From UBA1672 sp050633505 (GTDB lineage: Bacteria; Pseudomonadota; Alphaproteobacteria; Micavibrionales; Micavibrionaceae), in assembly GCA_050633505.1 (NCBI GenBank), contig JBOEGQ010000004.1:372001-436000 (forward strand): a DNA stretch of 64,000 bases. Direction: 5' to 3'. A program made the position numbers and the translations under genes. The notes under the pieces were generated by a model that saw only the letters and a program-made list of their open reading frames with translations, was not told the origin of the DNA and did no database searches. This document shows, piece after piece, positions 17,714 to 27,357 of this stretch; positions within the stretch are counted from its first letter, which is position 1, and each line of letters opens with the position of its first letter.

Positions 17714-18088
17714 TTATTTCATACATAAATCATATGTCTTTTGAAGGTAAGAAACCGGATAGTTTTCCATCAATATACCATTCACCTCTAATCGCGGATA
17801 AGCAATCGAGATACCCGCCTGATTTGCCTTCCGCTCAAAGTGCGCATTCATATTCGGGTCGCGATCCACAAAGTGTTCTTTAAACAGGATATTTTTCTGG
17901 TTAAGCTGCTCTCTTTTGAGCTTACACGCACCACACCACGATGCCGAATACATCACAAGCCGATCACAGCCAGAGGGCATTCTGACGTCCTCTGTCTTTT
18001 TACCAACCTCATAATGAGACATATAAAGAAACTGCACCACCAAAACAGCACCAATAAACGCGATCAATTGCATGAGGCTCTTAATCAT
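17714..18088 (-). CDS. Membrane-anchored thioredoxin-like protein
   Basis: A 124-residue protein with an N-terminal hydrophobic helix (about 4-22) and a thioredoxin/glutaredoxin-like domain. The redox motif is CGAC (Cys52 and Cys55) in MYSASWCGACKLKREQL, and a cis-Pro-like YPRLEVNG follows near residue 98. It probably faces the periplasm as a thiol-disulfide reductase or oxidase; the substrate is unknown. CGAC is unusual compared with CGPC of thioredoxin. It lies 12 bp downstream of cckA on the same strand and 145 bp upstream of recA. Confidence 0.75.
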   Translation of the reverse strand: MIKSLMQLIAFIGAVLVVQFLYMSHYEVGKKTEDVRMPSGCDRLVMYSASWCGACKLKREQLNQKNILFKEHFVDRDPNMNAHFERKANQAGISIAYPRLEVNGILMENYPVSYLQKTYDLCMK

Positions 18089-18100
18089 ATTTATTCACCT

Positions 18101-20617
18101 TCATCGCTCACTCAAGACCTCTTTGACCTTTTCCGCCAAGACTTTGAGTGTGAAAGGTTTAGGCAGGAAGTAAATCCCCTCCCCTAGGTGATCCTTTAAC
18201 TTATCTTCCGTATAACCGGACATGAAAATAATTTTAAGCTCTGGGCTATGCTGGCGGATACGCTGTGCGAGCGTAGGTCCATCCATTCCCGGCATGACAA
18301 CATCAGTGACAAGAAGGTCTATATTCTTTTGTCCTTCTTGTTCAAACAGCTCCAGAGCAGCATCACCATCAGCCGCACTGAGCACTTCATAGCCTTTATT
18401 AACCAAAGCACGTTGAGAGAAAGTACGAACAGCGTCCTCATCTTCAACGAGCAAAACACGCTCTGACCCGGTTAAATCAGCGGCAGTGACCTTTTGCACT
18501 TTCTCAACAACATCGTCTTCGACATCCTCATCCAGATCATTGGCACGAGGTAAGTAAATAAAGAAAGTCGTTCCCTTACCCACTTTACTCTTAATGTCAA
18601 GATAACCGCCTGTTTGACGTATGATACCGTAAACTGTTGCCAGACCGAGTCCTGTTCCCTCTCCCACGCCTTTGGTTGTGAAAAACGGTTCTAAAATACG
18701 CCCCATGTTTTCCTTCGCAATACCACACCCCGTATCACTAACTTTAATTAAGGTCCAGTGTCCGGGCGGCATGATTTCCTCAATGACATCTTTGGCTTTA
18801 CGGTTGGTAAAGTTCTCTGTCGTGATGGTTAAGTGACCACCACCATCCATGGCATCACGTGCATTAACCGCCAGATTAATCAAGACCTGTTCCATTTGCC
18901 CTTCATCAACCTTAACCAGCCCAAGGTCGCTACCATGTACCATATCCATCTCAATATTCGCACCAATCAAACGACGCAACAGATGAGATAGCTCTGTCAG
19001 GATATCCGTAACATCGTGAACACGGGGACGTAGGGTTTGCTGTCTTGAGAAGGCCAAAAGTTGTCGTACAAGGTTTGCCGCGCGGTTAGAGTTTTGCTTA
19101 ATCTGCATAATATCCCCAAAAGACGGATCACCCGCCTTATGCCGTAATAACAGCAAATCACAAAACCCAATAATCGCGGTAAGAAGGTTGTTGAAATCGT
19201 GTGCAATACCACCGGCCAGCTGTCCGACAGCCTGCATTTTTTGAGATTGAACAAATTGCTCTTCCAGTGACTTTTTCTCTGTAATATCGATAAAGTGTAA
19301 AACGGTCGATCCGCCATCACTAAAACGACGTGCATGGAATTGCGCGCTAATTGTCGCGTCCCCTTCCCCATACAGAGAAACCTCCATGGACTCAGCCAAG
19401 TTTTGCCCTTCATTCATCTGACGCATCGCATCCAAAACAGCATCACGGTCTTCATCCCCTATGAGAAGCTTAAAGTGCTTACGCTCAAGATCCTCCGGCT
19501 TTTTACCCATCATACGGGCAAACTGCACATTACAATCCTCAATCAAACCGTCGTTGTTAACAAGTACAATCCCCAAAGGCGCCTCATCATAAAATCGTTG
19601 AAAACGATCTTCTGATGCCTTCAAAGCGCGGCTCATTTCTTGCTCTGATGTTAAATCATGAACGACTGCACGTGTCCGAACCGAACCATCATCCGCGCGC
19701 ATAATGTTCTGACTAATCGATGCAAGAAAGCTCTTCCCGCATGAGCTTTTCATTTCCAGTTTTACAAGCTGCTTATCTCCACCCTGATCGCTAAGATCAT
19801 AAGGGTTACAATTCTCAGGCGCCTCAACAAGATAAGTATGAAGCGTTCCATGTTCCAAAATATGATTGAGGTCGTCACCAAGCCAACGCGCCAATGTCGC
19901 ATTCACAAACACGAATTTCCCATGCTCATCCAAAGAGAAAAAACCAACCGGCGCATTATCTGTAAAGTCGATGAGCTTTTCACGTTCTTCGCGTACTGCA
20001 CGATCCGCCGTATACTTCTCTGTCACATTATCAACACGCCAATGTATAAAGCCCGCATGTCCGGATACAGGCTGTGCTGTAACATGATACCAGCCCTCAT
20101 AATCAATTTTATCACAATATAGCTCAATCGAGTCCGTAAGCCCCCGATGCGCATGATCGCATAACGTATTGAAGTGAAGCGCCGCCTGATCATTGCCTGA
20201 GAACATACCGATAAACTCTTCATATGTGAAAGTTTCACTTTCACTTGGGCACATATCAGAAAACTTTTGATTATAATATAGCGTATTATCCGCGTTATCG
20301 GTTATCAGCCGACCACCACGGGAACCTTCTAAAACCTCTCTTAAAAGGATTAATTCCTTTTCCTGCCTCGCCTGTAGGAATTGCGCGCGCCGCGCGACAA
20401 AGGCAACAATGGTGGTAATGACAAAGACAAGAACAGAGATAAGGATCGTCGCCTGATCAACATGCGCCATATGCACAACAAAAACCATCAGAACAAAGTA
20501 TAACGTCATCACAGAGATAATGACTGTTGCGCTTAACGTCTTACGGTTTACGGCGTTTTGCCGCATGGCCTGACGGTTATGGTGGCGATCAATAAATTCG
20601 GAATAATCAGTTTTCAT
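18101..20617 (-). CDS. cckA: Hybrid histidine kinase CckA
   Basis: The cell-cycle phosphorelay kinase that feeds CtrA through ChpT in alphaproteobacteria. Counting from the GTG at 20623, two membrane helices lie near residues 31-51 and 58-78, then three PAS-like regions (about 95-205, 210-325 and 330-450), a HisKA domain with His475 in LAGGIAHDFNNLLTAIIGF, an ATPase domain (NLAVNARDAM, DTGCGI, EGTGLGLATVYGI), and a C-terminal receiver (VLLVEDEDAVR, LLVTDVVMPGMDGP). The HFNN box and the LLAFSRQQTL linker are typical of CckA. The ATG at 20617 is preferred over GTG 20623; neither has a clear ribosome binding site. ChpT and CtrA are not in the window. CckA-CtrA commonly controls early flagellar genes, which fits the neighbourhood. 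Confidence 0.92.
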   Translation of the reverse strand: MKTDYSEFIDRHHNRQAMRQNAVNRKTLSATVIISVMTLYFVLMVFVVHMAHVDQATILISVLVFVITTIVAFVARRAQFLQARQEKELILLREVLEGSRGGRLITDNADNTLYYNQKFSDMCPSESETFTYEEFIGMFSGNDQAALHFNTLCDHAHRGLTDSIELYCDKIDYEGWYHVTAQPVSGHAGFIHWRVDNVTEKYTADRAVREEREKLIDFTDNAPVGFFSLDEHGKFVFVNATLARWLGDDLNHILEHGTLHTYLVEAPENCNPYDLSDQGGDKQLVKLEMKSSCGKSFLASISQNIMRADDGSVRTRAVVHDLTSEQEMSRALKASEDRFQRFYDEAPLGIVLVNNDGLIEDCNVQFARMMGKKPEDLERKHFKLLIGDEDRDAVLDAMRQMNEGQNLAESMEVSLYGEGDATISAQFHARRFSDGGSTVLHFIDITEKKSLEEQFVQSQKMQAVGQLAGGIAHDFNNLLTAIIGFCDLLLLRHKAGDPSFGDIMQIKQNSNRAANLVRQLLAFSRQQTLRPRVHDVTDILTELSHLLRRLIGANIEMDMVHGSDLGLVKVDEGQMEQVLINLAVNARDAMDGGGHLTITTENFTNRKAKDVIEEIMPPGHWTLIKVSDTGCGIAKENMGRILEPFFTTKGVGEGTGLGLATVYGIIRQTGGYLDIKSKVGKGTTFFIYLPRANDLDEDVEDDVVEKVQKVTAADLTGSERVLLVEDEDAVRTFSQRALVNKGYEVLSAADGDAALELFEQEGQKNIDLLVTDVVMPGMDGPTLAQRIRQHSPELKIIFMSGYTEDKLKDHLGEGIYFLPKPFTLKVLAEKVKEVLSER

Positions 20618-20676
20618 AGTCACAAATCATGACACAGCCCTTACCTGCCGACAAGCATACAAAGCACCGATTACGA

Positions 20677-22359
20677 CTATAACCCAGAGATATTTTCACC
20701 TTTAGGCCATGTTACACTCCAACCCAGCGTAACTTTTGAAGCTTGCCCTGCTTTTAACTCCTGACGCCAACGATATACACCCTTCATATCATGAAGATCT
20801 GCTTCGTATCCTTTCGTTGTTTTTCCTTTTAACAACTCAATGCGGATACGCTGATCCTGAGAAACCGGTATGGTTTCAAGGACGGCGATAGAAACCGGAC
20901 GTTTATGAAGATTTTTGATTTCTGTTACAAAACGTTTTTCCAGCACGTTTTCCTTGGCAATTAAACCTGCTTCGCTTTGCTTATTCTTCAATGTATTGCG
21001 GCGTACCGTCACATTATCATCAACACCAAAGGAGAGCTCTTCCACGTCATCCGGGCGAAGCATCGGTAAATGCGATCGACCGATAAATGCCTCATCACGG
21101 AACAAATTGACCTGCCCTGCCAAGATTGGTGCCTCACCTTTAAGTTTTGCCTTCACAACAAGGTAAGCTTCGCTTGAAATTTGCGGTTTAATTTGAACCT
21201 GAAATTTGTTTTCCGTCTCAAATGACCCAACCAATAACTTGGAATGTGTCCCATCTGATTTTACGTTTGCTAGCCCCTTGATTTTATACTCACTGACAAA
21301 ACCATTTGTATTAATTTGAGCCGATTGCACGATGGCCTCTTCACGCACCATTTCCAATTCCTGAGGCGCAGCAGATAAAGCCACCGCATCCATCTCCATC
21401 ATTTGTGCCCCTCCGGTAATATTTGCAGCAATATTGCCAAAGTTGTTACCACCGCGCATGCTCTTACGGGCGACGTGCTTTTGCAATATTGAAACCCAAT
21501 GCGGATGCAAATCAGGCAAGCCCGTCCCGCGGTTTGGGCGCGCCGTAGAGAGTGTCAAACGAACATCATCCCAATCTTCACCCGTACGCTGCCATACTGA
21601 ACCATACTGGATCAGCTCCATTTTACCGTTTTGTGTATTCAAACGAGCATCATAAATGGGGTGCCAACCGACCTGTGGTATTTGATAGCTCAATTCAACC
21701 GTTAAGGTCGTATCCGTATCAACTTCATAAGGAATAGTAACATCATATGTCTGCTTTTGCCCGGTACGAAGGGTATTAAGATCGTTTTGAACCTTTCTGA
21801 TCGCCTCATCTGTTTCACGGACTTTGATATCCAATGCTAAAGATTTACGCGTTATTTCAGAAACTTTAGAAGCCAACCCATCTGCGGCCTTCGCCCATTC
21901 CTCAGGATTAAGTTCTAACTTTGCAATTTCCTCATTCTCACGTAGCGATGCCTGCTGTCCTATACTCTCCAAGAACCGTTTGGATATAGCCAAAGCCTGC
22001 TTATCAGCATTATAAATCTTACGCGTATCTTGAAGCGCAATGAGCTTTTTATGCAGCTCTTGCTCCTTAGGGACAACATACTCGGCAGAAGAAACACGTT
22101 TATGACTAAGCGCACCAAAAATCACTTTTGCAGTCGCATTTCCCTTGCTTCGAAGTGAATCCGCATAAATCGTTACGGGAATACCCTTTAGAACCAAGTT
22201 ATGCGCACCTGCCGGAATTTCAACTTTTGCCACACGGGTTAATGTCGCGCGGTCATTATATACAACAACGTCACTAATCTTATGCTCTTCAACCGTGATA
22301 TCCTTGGCCCATGCAGGTTGCACAACAAACAAAGCAGACAAAAGTAAAAAACGGTGCAT
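20677..22359 (-). CDS. DUF4139/DUF4140 domain exported protein
   Basis: A 560-residue protein with a signal peptide (MHRFLLLSALFVVQPAWA). The N-terminal DUF4140 region (VVVYNDRATLTRVAKVEIPAG) is followed by a coiled-coil stretch (about 95-200) and the DUF4139 beta-rich domain (LSYQIPQVGWHPIYDARL, then WDDVRLTLSTARPNRG). The end reads LGWSVTWPKGENISGL. It belongs to the family called mucoidy-inhibitor A-like, whose biochemical role is not established. AAGGGGA about 6 bases upstream supports the start. It probably has its own promoter in the 90-bp divergent gap with the small membrane protein. Confidence 0.85.
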   Translation of the reverse strand: MHRFLLLSALFVVQPAWAKDITVEEHKISDVVVYNDRATLTRVAKVEIPAGAHNLVLKGIPVTIYADSLRSKGNATAKVIFGALSHKRVSSAEYVVPKEQELHKKLIALQDTRKIYNADKQALAISKRFLESIGQQASLRENEEIAKLELNPEEWAKAADGLASKVSEITRKSLALDIKVRETDEAIRKVQNDLNTLRTGQKQTYDVTIPYEVDTDTTLTVELSYQIPQVGWHPIYDARLNTQNGKMELIQYGSVWQRTGEDWDDVRLTLSTARPNRGTGLPDLHPHWVSILQKHVARKSMRGGNNFGNIAANITGGAQMMEMDAVALSAAPQELEMVREEAIVQSAQINTNGFVSEYKIKGLANVKSDGTHSKLLVGSFETENKFQVQIKPQISSEAYLVVKAKLKGEAPILAGQVNLFRDEAFIGRSHLPMLRPDDVEELSFGVDDNVTVRRNTLKNKQSEAGLIAKENVLEKRFVTEIKNLHKRPVSIAVLETIPVSQDQRIRIELLKGKTTKGYEADLHDMKGVYRWRQELKAGQASKVTLGWSVTWPKGENISGL

Positions 22360-22449
22360 AAAAATTCCCCTTTACAGTGTAAAATGCGCTACATTTATAG
22401 CATAAGCCTTTGTTAAAAAGCGAACGAGAAATACAGATAAGGATCAAAA

Positions 22450-22719
22450 ATGAAATGCTGCCCTAAAATGATGTGCCTTCTTTGCATTGTCACAATCATC
22501 GCAAATATTGGTTTGATTCTTTTGGCGCTTTATATCTCCCAGTTTGCATATGGATCTGAAAGATTTTTTGCACTGATTTTGGCAATTCCGCCATTACTGT
22601 CACTGATTGTGATAAGAAGTAAAGGTGACAGAGAAGAACGCCTGCTTAAGAAACGCATCCGTAAGGCTTTACTTAGAAAAGAACTGGATGAGCTTAAGCA
22701 ATTTGATAAAGAGCAATAA
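22450..22719 (+). CDS. Small two-helix membrane protein, unknown
   Basis: An 89-residue protein starting MKCCPKMMCLLC, with hydrophobic segments near residues 8-30 and 38-55 and a strongly charged, basic C-terminal helix (RSKGDREERLLKKRIRKALLRKELDELK). An AAGGATC ribosome binding site lies 5 bases before the ATG. It converges on flhB with 3 bp between stop codons. I do not recognise the family. The four cysteines in the first 12 residues are unusual for so short a protein. Confidence 0.65.
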   Translation: MKCCPKMMCLLCIVTIIANIGLILLALYISQFAYGSERFFALILAIPPLLSLIVIRSKGDREERLLKKRIRKALLRKELDELKQFDKEQ

Positions 22720-22722
22720 CCA

Positions 22723-23802
22723 CTACGTCCATTTACGCCCTTTAATCTTAAAGACATAAGATATAATTTCTGCAACCGCTTTGAAGTGATCTGTCGGAAT
22801 CATTTCGTCGATTTCCACTATGTCATAAAGTGCACGTGCGAGCGGTCTGTCTTCATATAAGATAATATCATGCTCCTTCGCAACCTCACGAATACGCATC
22901 GCCACATCATCAATACCCTTTGCAACGACAATAGGCGCGGCATGTTCTTCTGGTGCATATTTCAGTGCAATTGAATAGTGCGTCGGGTTTGTAATAACAA
23001 CATCCGCCTCCGGTACAGCCTGCATCATGCGTTGTCTTGCGCGCTGCACTCTGAGCTGTCTCAGCTTTGCCTTAATATGCGGGTCACCTTCAGATTGCTT
23101 ATGTTCATCCTTGATCTCTTGGCGGCTCATACGCATTTTTTTGTTATATTCCATGCGCTGATACGCGAAATCTGCCGCGGCGACAAGCATCAAGATAATC
23201 AAAATTCCAACCATCATGCGCGCCAATAAAAAGTGCAACTCATCCATAACTGAAAGTATCGGCATATCTATCATATGCTCAAACCGGTCGAAATACGGGT
23301 AGATAATAACAGTTCCGATCACACCAACAGCACATAGCTTTAAGATACCTTTGACGAACTCCACCAAAGAGCGCAAAGAAAACAGTCTCTTAATCCCCTT
23401 GGTAATGGAGATTTTACTAAAATCCGGTTTAATGACTTCTGGTGCGAAAAGAGGCCCCACCTGTAGAAACGGTGCAAGAAATGCCGCGGCAACAAGCAAA
23501 AGAAACGGGAAGAACATGACTTTCAAAACCTGCCACATCCCCTCACCTATAACAAAGGCAACACCGCCGGGCAATTGTGGCATATCATGCGCGTTCTCCA
23601 AATAAGTGCGCATAATATCCTGCATCTGTAGCATCATACTACTGCCGAGCATCAGAATAAGAACCGTCCCCGCACACAGCATGACCCAGCTATTCACTTC
23701 ACGGGAAAGAGAGATTTGGCCTTTTTTCCGCGCCTCTTCCAATTTTTTCGGGGTGGGCTCTTCGGTTTTTTGTGAATCGTCGGTTTGGTCTTCTTCTGCC
23801 AT
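22723..23802 (-). CDS. flhB: Flagellar export gate switch protein FlhB
   Basis: Inner-membrane component of the flagellar type III export apparatus that switches substrate specificity from rod/hook to filament. The N-terminus carries KTEEPTPKKLEEARKKGQI, four membrane helices follow (about 37-58, 90-112, 150-172 and 190-212), then the cytoplasmic domain with the autocleavage motif NPTH at residues 272-275 and the C-terminal EDRPLARALYDIVEIDEMIP. 359 residues is normal. It is the last gene of fliQ-fliR-flhB. A stand-alone homologue of its C-terminal domain is encoded at 27.8 kb. Confidence 0.97.
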   Translation of the reverse strand: MAEEDQTDDSQKTEEPTPKKLEEARKKGQISLSREVNSWVMLCAGTVLILMLGSSMMLQMQDIMRTYLENAHDMPQLPGGVAFVIGEGMWQVLKVMFFPFLLLVAAAFLAPFLQVGPLFAPEVIKPDFSKISITKGIKRLFSLRSLVEFVKGILKLCAVGVIGTVIIYPYFDRFEHMIDMPILSVMDELHFLLARMMVGILIILMLVAAADFAYQRMEYNKKMRMSRQEIKDEHKQSEGDPHIKAKLRQLRVQRARQRMMQAVPEADVVITNPTHYSIALKYAPEEHAAPIVVAKGIDDVAMRIREVAKEHDIILYEDRPLARALYDIVEIDEMIPTDHFKAVAEIISYVFKIKGRKWT

Positions 23803-23816
23803 ATCTCTATTCTACC

Positions 23817-24602
23817 CTAAATTGGCGATGCCCCGTTAGAGAAGAAAAAGAAAATTGCCGCCTCATACTGCTCTGCCCAATAATACAGAACGGCGGTTAA
23901 CACCAGAATAAGCAAAATAAACGATAAGAGAATTTGCAAAGGCAAGATCACCATAAAAACTTGTAATTGGGGCATAACACGGGACATAACCCCCATGCCT
24001 GCGTAAATCAACAACGTCATGACAATAAATGGCATAGAAAGCTTTATCCCGATCATAAAACTGTTCGCAACAGCTTTTGAGATCACTTCTGCCATCGATC
24101 CTGCATCAGGCATCCCGCCAATGGGAAACATTTTGTAACTGTCCATAATACCGACAATCAATATATGGTGCATATGTGTTGCAAAGACAACAACAACCCC
24201 TGTCACCATTAGAAATGCACCGATCAAAGACCCTTGCGTCGCCAAAGCCGGATTGAGAACCTGTGCATTTGCCAGACCTGATTGCATGGAGATGATCATT
24301 CCACCTGTATCCAATGCCATCATGAAAATACGTGCAACAGATCCGATCAATAATCCCGTCACCATCTCAACTAAAATTAAAAACACCAATCCATGCAATG
24401 CCGGAATGGCAGATGGAACGTAAGGTAAAATCATTGGAAACAACACAACAGAAAGCCCAAGAGCGAAGCTAAGCCGTATATGAGGGGATACATATGTGTC
24501 GCCGATCCCGGGCATAAGCATAATCGCCGTTCCAAGCCGCGCGAAAACAAGAAAAAACGCCAAAAGACTACCTGATAAGAAAGCATCAAGTGCACTTTGC
24601 AT
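23817..24602 (-). CDS. fliR: Flagellar export gate protein FliR
   Basis: A 261-residue membrane protein of the export gate. The motif ARLGTAIMLMPGIGDTYVSPHIRLSFALGLSV near the start and ILVEMVTGLLIGSVARIFMMALDTGGMIISMQSGL are typical of FliR, with six hydrophobic segments overall. It lies 14 bp upstream of flhB and 33 bp downstream of fliQ, as in most flagellar clusters. Confidence 0.96.
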   Translation of the reverse strand: MQSALDAFLSGSLLAFFLVFARLGTAIMLMPGIGDTYVSPHIRLSFALGLSVVLFPMILPYVPSAIPALHGLVFLILVEMVTGLLIGSVARIFMMALDTGGMIISMQSGLANAQVLNPALATQGSLIGAFLMVTGVVVVFATHMHHILIVGIMDSYKMFPIGGMPDAGSMAEVISKAVANSFMIGIKLSMPFIVMTLLIYAGMGVMSRVMPQLQVFMVILPLQILLSFILLILVLTAVLYYWAEQYEAAIFFFFSNGASPI

Positions 24603-24635
24603 TTTATCTTACCCCTCTTATATGTTGAAACAACA

Positions 24636-24944
24636 TTATTGCTCTGACTGCGAGGCGGCGCCGGATAATCCGGGATCAACGCCACCCGATACGATCAAGT
24701 CGGTTAACTGATGCGTAAAAATAATCAATGTATCAGCCATCCACGGTAAAAACAGAAACATGGCGAAAAAGATCGCCATAATTTTGGGAACGAAAACCAA
24801 TGTAATTTCTTGCACCTGTGTTAAGGCCTGTAGCAATGCAATCGCAACACCGACAAACAAACCAACCAATAAAATTGGTGTGCTGATCTGCATGGTGACC
24901 AGAATTGTTTGACGGGCAACTTCTATAACTTGGGATTCATTCAT
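24636..24944 (-). CDS. fliQ: Flagellar export gate protein FliQ
   Basis: A small two-helix export gate protein of about 102 residues; the core is TQVQEITLVFVPKIMAIF. I place the start at the MNESQ codon (24944), the normal family start, rather than four codons upstream at 24956. Neither has a clear ribosome binding site. On the minus strand an extended -10 (TGC-TATGAT) lies just before it and would give a very short leader. The C-terminus has an extra tail (DPGLSGAASQSEQ). Instead of following fliE directly, it is separated from it by an oppositely oriented symporter gene. Confidence 0.93.
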   Translation of the reverse strand: MNESQVIEVARQTILVTMQISTPILLVGLFVGVAIALLQALTQVQEITLVFVPKIMAIFFAMFLFLPWMADTLIIFTHQLTDLIVSGGVDPGLSGAASQSEQ

Positions 24945-25088
24945 GTCTGATATCATAGCAAAGCATCCGGCACGATAAAATGCTTAAAGCCTATGCAGGA
25001 TCATTTAAACCACATAAAATAAATTGCGCTTTCAGGGCAATATTGGTAATTTTCGTTCTTATTTCTAAGGATTCGGATACTAAAAATA

Positions 25089-26504
25089 ATGCTCATAAGC
25101 TTTCTAATCTTCTTTTTCCTGTTTACTAGCGTTGGGATTATCTCATCTCTATGGCGTCGTAACACCATTGAGGATTACTTTCTGGCAAGCCGTGATATAC
25201 CGGCATGGCTTGTGGCACTGTCGTTTGGCGCCACAATATCGAGCGGAGCAACATTTATAGGGTTTGCCGGACTTGCTTATAACAGTGGCATTATGGCCGT
25301 GTACTCCATCGCCGCCTTAACAGTTGGTGATTATGTCGGATGGCGCATTGCACGTAATAAAATCAGACGTAAAGCTCATGAACGTAAAGCACATACATAT
25401 CCCTCTCTCATCGGAAAGTTAGGGGATAAGGATCAACCAATCGTTACATTTATTGCCGCCGTTCTTACCGTGTTCTTTCTTGGTACGTATTGCGCGGCGC
25501 AACTTGTCACCGGTGCAAAGGTAGGAGTTAGCCTGTTTTCTTGGGATTATACGATTTTTGTTATCCTTGGCGCGATGGTATTACTGGCATATTGCTGGTC
25601 TGGTGGAATACGTGCATCCATCTGGACAGATGTTGTGCAGGCCGTCTTAATTATCATATCTTTAGCCATATTAATCATCACAGGATTGCATGAAATTGGT
25701 GGCTTTCAAAAATTATGGAGCACATTGTCAGAGATAGACCCAACATTGACAAACCCGTTCCAAATGAAATTTATTGCCCTTTGCATTGGTTGGTTTGCCT
25801 TTGGCGTTGCCATTTTAGGCCAGCCACAGCTCATGGTACGGCATATGGTCGCGCGATCTGATGCGGATCTGATTGAGGCCCGACGTGTTTATTTCGCATG
25901 GCGTTGGTGTGTTTTACTCCTCGCCTGCCTGAGTGGTATGATTGCACGCGTTCTCATCCCGATTAGTGACGGATTTGACCCTGAACTTTCAATCCCCCTA
26001 CTTTGGCAAGATTTACTTCCTCCTGTGCTGGTTGGGCTTCTCATTGCAGGTATGTTTTCCGCAACAATGTCGACAGCAGACTCCCTTCTTTTATCATCGT
26101 CATCTGCCCTAACCCAACATATCATTCCCAAATGGCGTGATTCTTATGTTTTCGCGCGGTTGGGAACTGTATTCGTTATTATTCTGGTTGTTGTGATTGC
26201 TCTGATCGCAAGTGAAGGTGTGTTGGATCTTGTCATTTTGGCATGGGGCGGCCTGGCATCGGCTCTTGCCCCGATTATCATTGTCCAGCTATTAGGCGCA
26301 CGTCCTTCTCAAAAATTATGCCTTACAATGATGATAAGTGGATTTACGACCATGCTAATCTGGCGTTATGGCTTGGGATTACATAAACAACTTATGGATC
26401 TGGTTCCGGGAATGGGCGTAGGATTTACGATTTTTGTCATTGGATATATGATTGAAAAGAAGACACGGTTATCAGATAATCAGCCCCCTTCTAAATCTGA
26501 ATAG
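25089..26504 (+). CDS. Sodium:solute symporter family protein (PutP-like)
   Basis: A 471-residue membrane transporter with about 12-13 hydrophobic segments. Family features include DYFLASRDIPAWLVALSFGATISSGATFIGF near the N-terminus, IRASIWTDVVQAVLII, FGVAILGQPQLMVRHMVA and FSATMSTADSLLLSSSSALTQHI (the sodium-binding Ser/Thr region on TM8). The pattern is closest to proline/pantothenate-type symporters, but the substrate cannot be named. The gene is inserted between fliE and fliQ on the opposite strand, with 11 bp to the convergent fliE stop. Its own promoter must lie in the 144-bp gap shared with fliQ. Confidence 0.9.
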   Translation: MLISFLIFFFLFTSVGIISSLWRRNTIEDYFLASRDIPAWLVALSFGATISSGATFIGFAGLAYNSGIMAVYSIAALTVGDYVGWRIARNKIRRKAHERKAHTYPSLIGKLGDKDQPIVTFIAAVLTVFFLGTYCAAQLVTGAKVGVSLFSWDYTIFVILGAMVLLAYCWSGGIRASIWTDVVQAVLIIISLAILIITGLHEIGGFQKLWSTLSEIDPTLTNPFQMKFIALCIGWFAFGVAILGQPQLMVRHMVARSDADLIEARRVYFAWRWCVLLLACLSGMIARVLIPISDGFDPELSIPLLWQDLLPPVLVGLLIAGMFSATMSTADSLLLSSSSALTQHIIPKWRDSYVFARLGTVFVIILVVVIALIASEGVLDLVILAWGGLASALAPIIIVQLLGARPSQKLCLTMMISGFTTMLIWRYGLGLHKQLMDLVPGMGVGFTIFVIGYMIEKKTRLSDNQPPSKSE

Positions 26505-26515
26505 GAATATAACTA

Positions 26516-26878
26516 TTATATCGGCATACGCATAATATCTTGATACGCGTTAATAACTTTATCCCGCACAGCTGTCACTGTCTGCAACGTTAATTCCGCC
26601 GATGTAATCGCCTGTACGACATCTGTTAAATCCGCCTCACCAGCGACAGCCTTCCCGGCCATGGATTCACCGGATTTCATGGTATCAATTGATTTTTCCG
26701 CGCTATCCGTCAAGAAATCAGAAAAGCTCGGCGCACCTGTCTGACCGGCGCTTTGTACCGGGTCGTTCTGTGCAAATCCGCCGACATTACCAACTGCACC
26801 ACCAATACCGCCTGATATCCCTTGCGTATTAGAATATGCGTTAACCACAGCATTCGGATTAATTCCATTAACAGCCAT
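26516..26878 (-). CDS. fliE: Flagellar hook-basal body protein FliE
   Basis: A 120-residue MS-ring/rod junction protein. The C-terminal core is diagnostic: MKSGESMAGKAVAGEADLTDVVQAI, AELTLQTVTAVRDKVINAYQDIMRMPI. The N-terminal third is Gly/Asn-rich. AAAGGATC about 8 bases upstream supports the start. It is the third gene of flgB-flgC-fliE. Confidence 0.95.
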   Translation of the reverse strand: MAVNGINPNAVVNAYSNTQGISGGIGGAVGNVGGFAQNDPVQSAGQTGAPSFSDFLTDSAEKSIDTMKSGESMAGKAVAGEADLTDVVQAITSAELTLQTVTAVRDKVINAYQDIMRMPI

Positions 26879-26918
26879 TTTTAAGATCCTTTCTTAACAC
26901 CTTTATCATAGCGCATCT

Positions 26919-27338
26919 TTAAGAGCGCAGCAATTCCACTGTACGATTAATAATAGCACGTGTTTGTTCAATGACCCCTAGATTAGCTTCGTAGGAGCGC
27001 TGCGCCTCGCGAATATCCATCATTTCCATCATCGTATTAACATTTGGCGTCTTAACATATCCTTCTGCATCTGCCGCGGGGTGATCTGGCATATATTCCA
27101 ATGCAAAGGGAGATTCCATATCTTGTCCGATATCATCAACCTCAACCAGCTTAATCCCCAATTCGCGATCCATTTCATTTTTAAAACTAATGGTTTGACG
27201 ACGATAAGGATCAGATCCCGGTGTTAATCCGGTTGTATCGGCATTTGCCACGTTTTCCGCAATAACGCGAATTCGTGTTCCTTGTGCGCGCATTCCATTT
27301 GCGGAAATTGAAAGTGCATTGACAATATCACTGCTCAT
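26919..27338 (-). CDS. flgC: Proximal rod protein FlgC
   Basis: A 139-residue rod protein. The N-terminal SISANGMRAQGTRIRVIAENVANADTTG is the standard flagellar rod/hook motif, and the C-terminal VNTMMEMMDIREAQRSYEANLGVIEQTRAIINRTVELLRS is typical of FlgC. A strong AGGAGGG element precedes the ATG. It lies between flgB and fliE in one operon. Confidence 0.96.
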   Translation of the reverse strand: MSSDIVNALSISANGMRAQGTRIRVIAENVANADTTGLTPGSDPYRRQTISFKNEMDRELGIKLVEVDDIGQDMESPFALEYMPDHPAADAEGYVKTPNVNTMMEMMDIREAQRSYEANLGVIEQTRAIINRTVELLRS

Positions 27339-27357
27339 ATTATTGCCCTCCTACCCT

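Noticed and set aside
24967..24984. Sigma-54-like CGGCACG...TGC on the plus strand in the fliQ/symporter gap
   Set aside because: GG and GC are 11 bases apart; sigma-54 promoters need exactly 10, and the downstream gene is the symporter.
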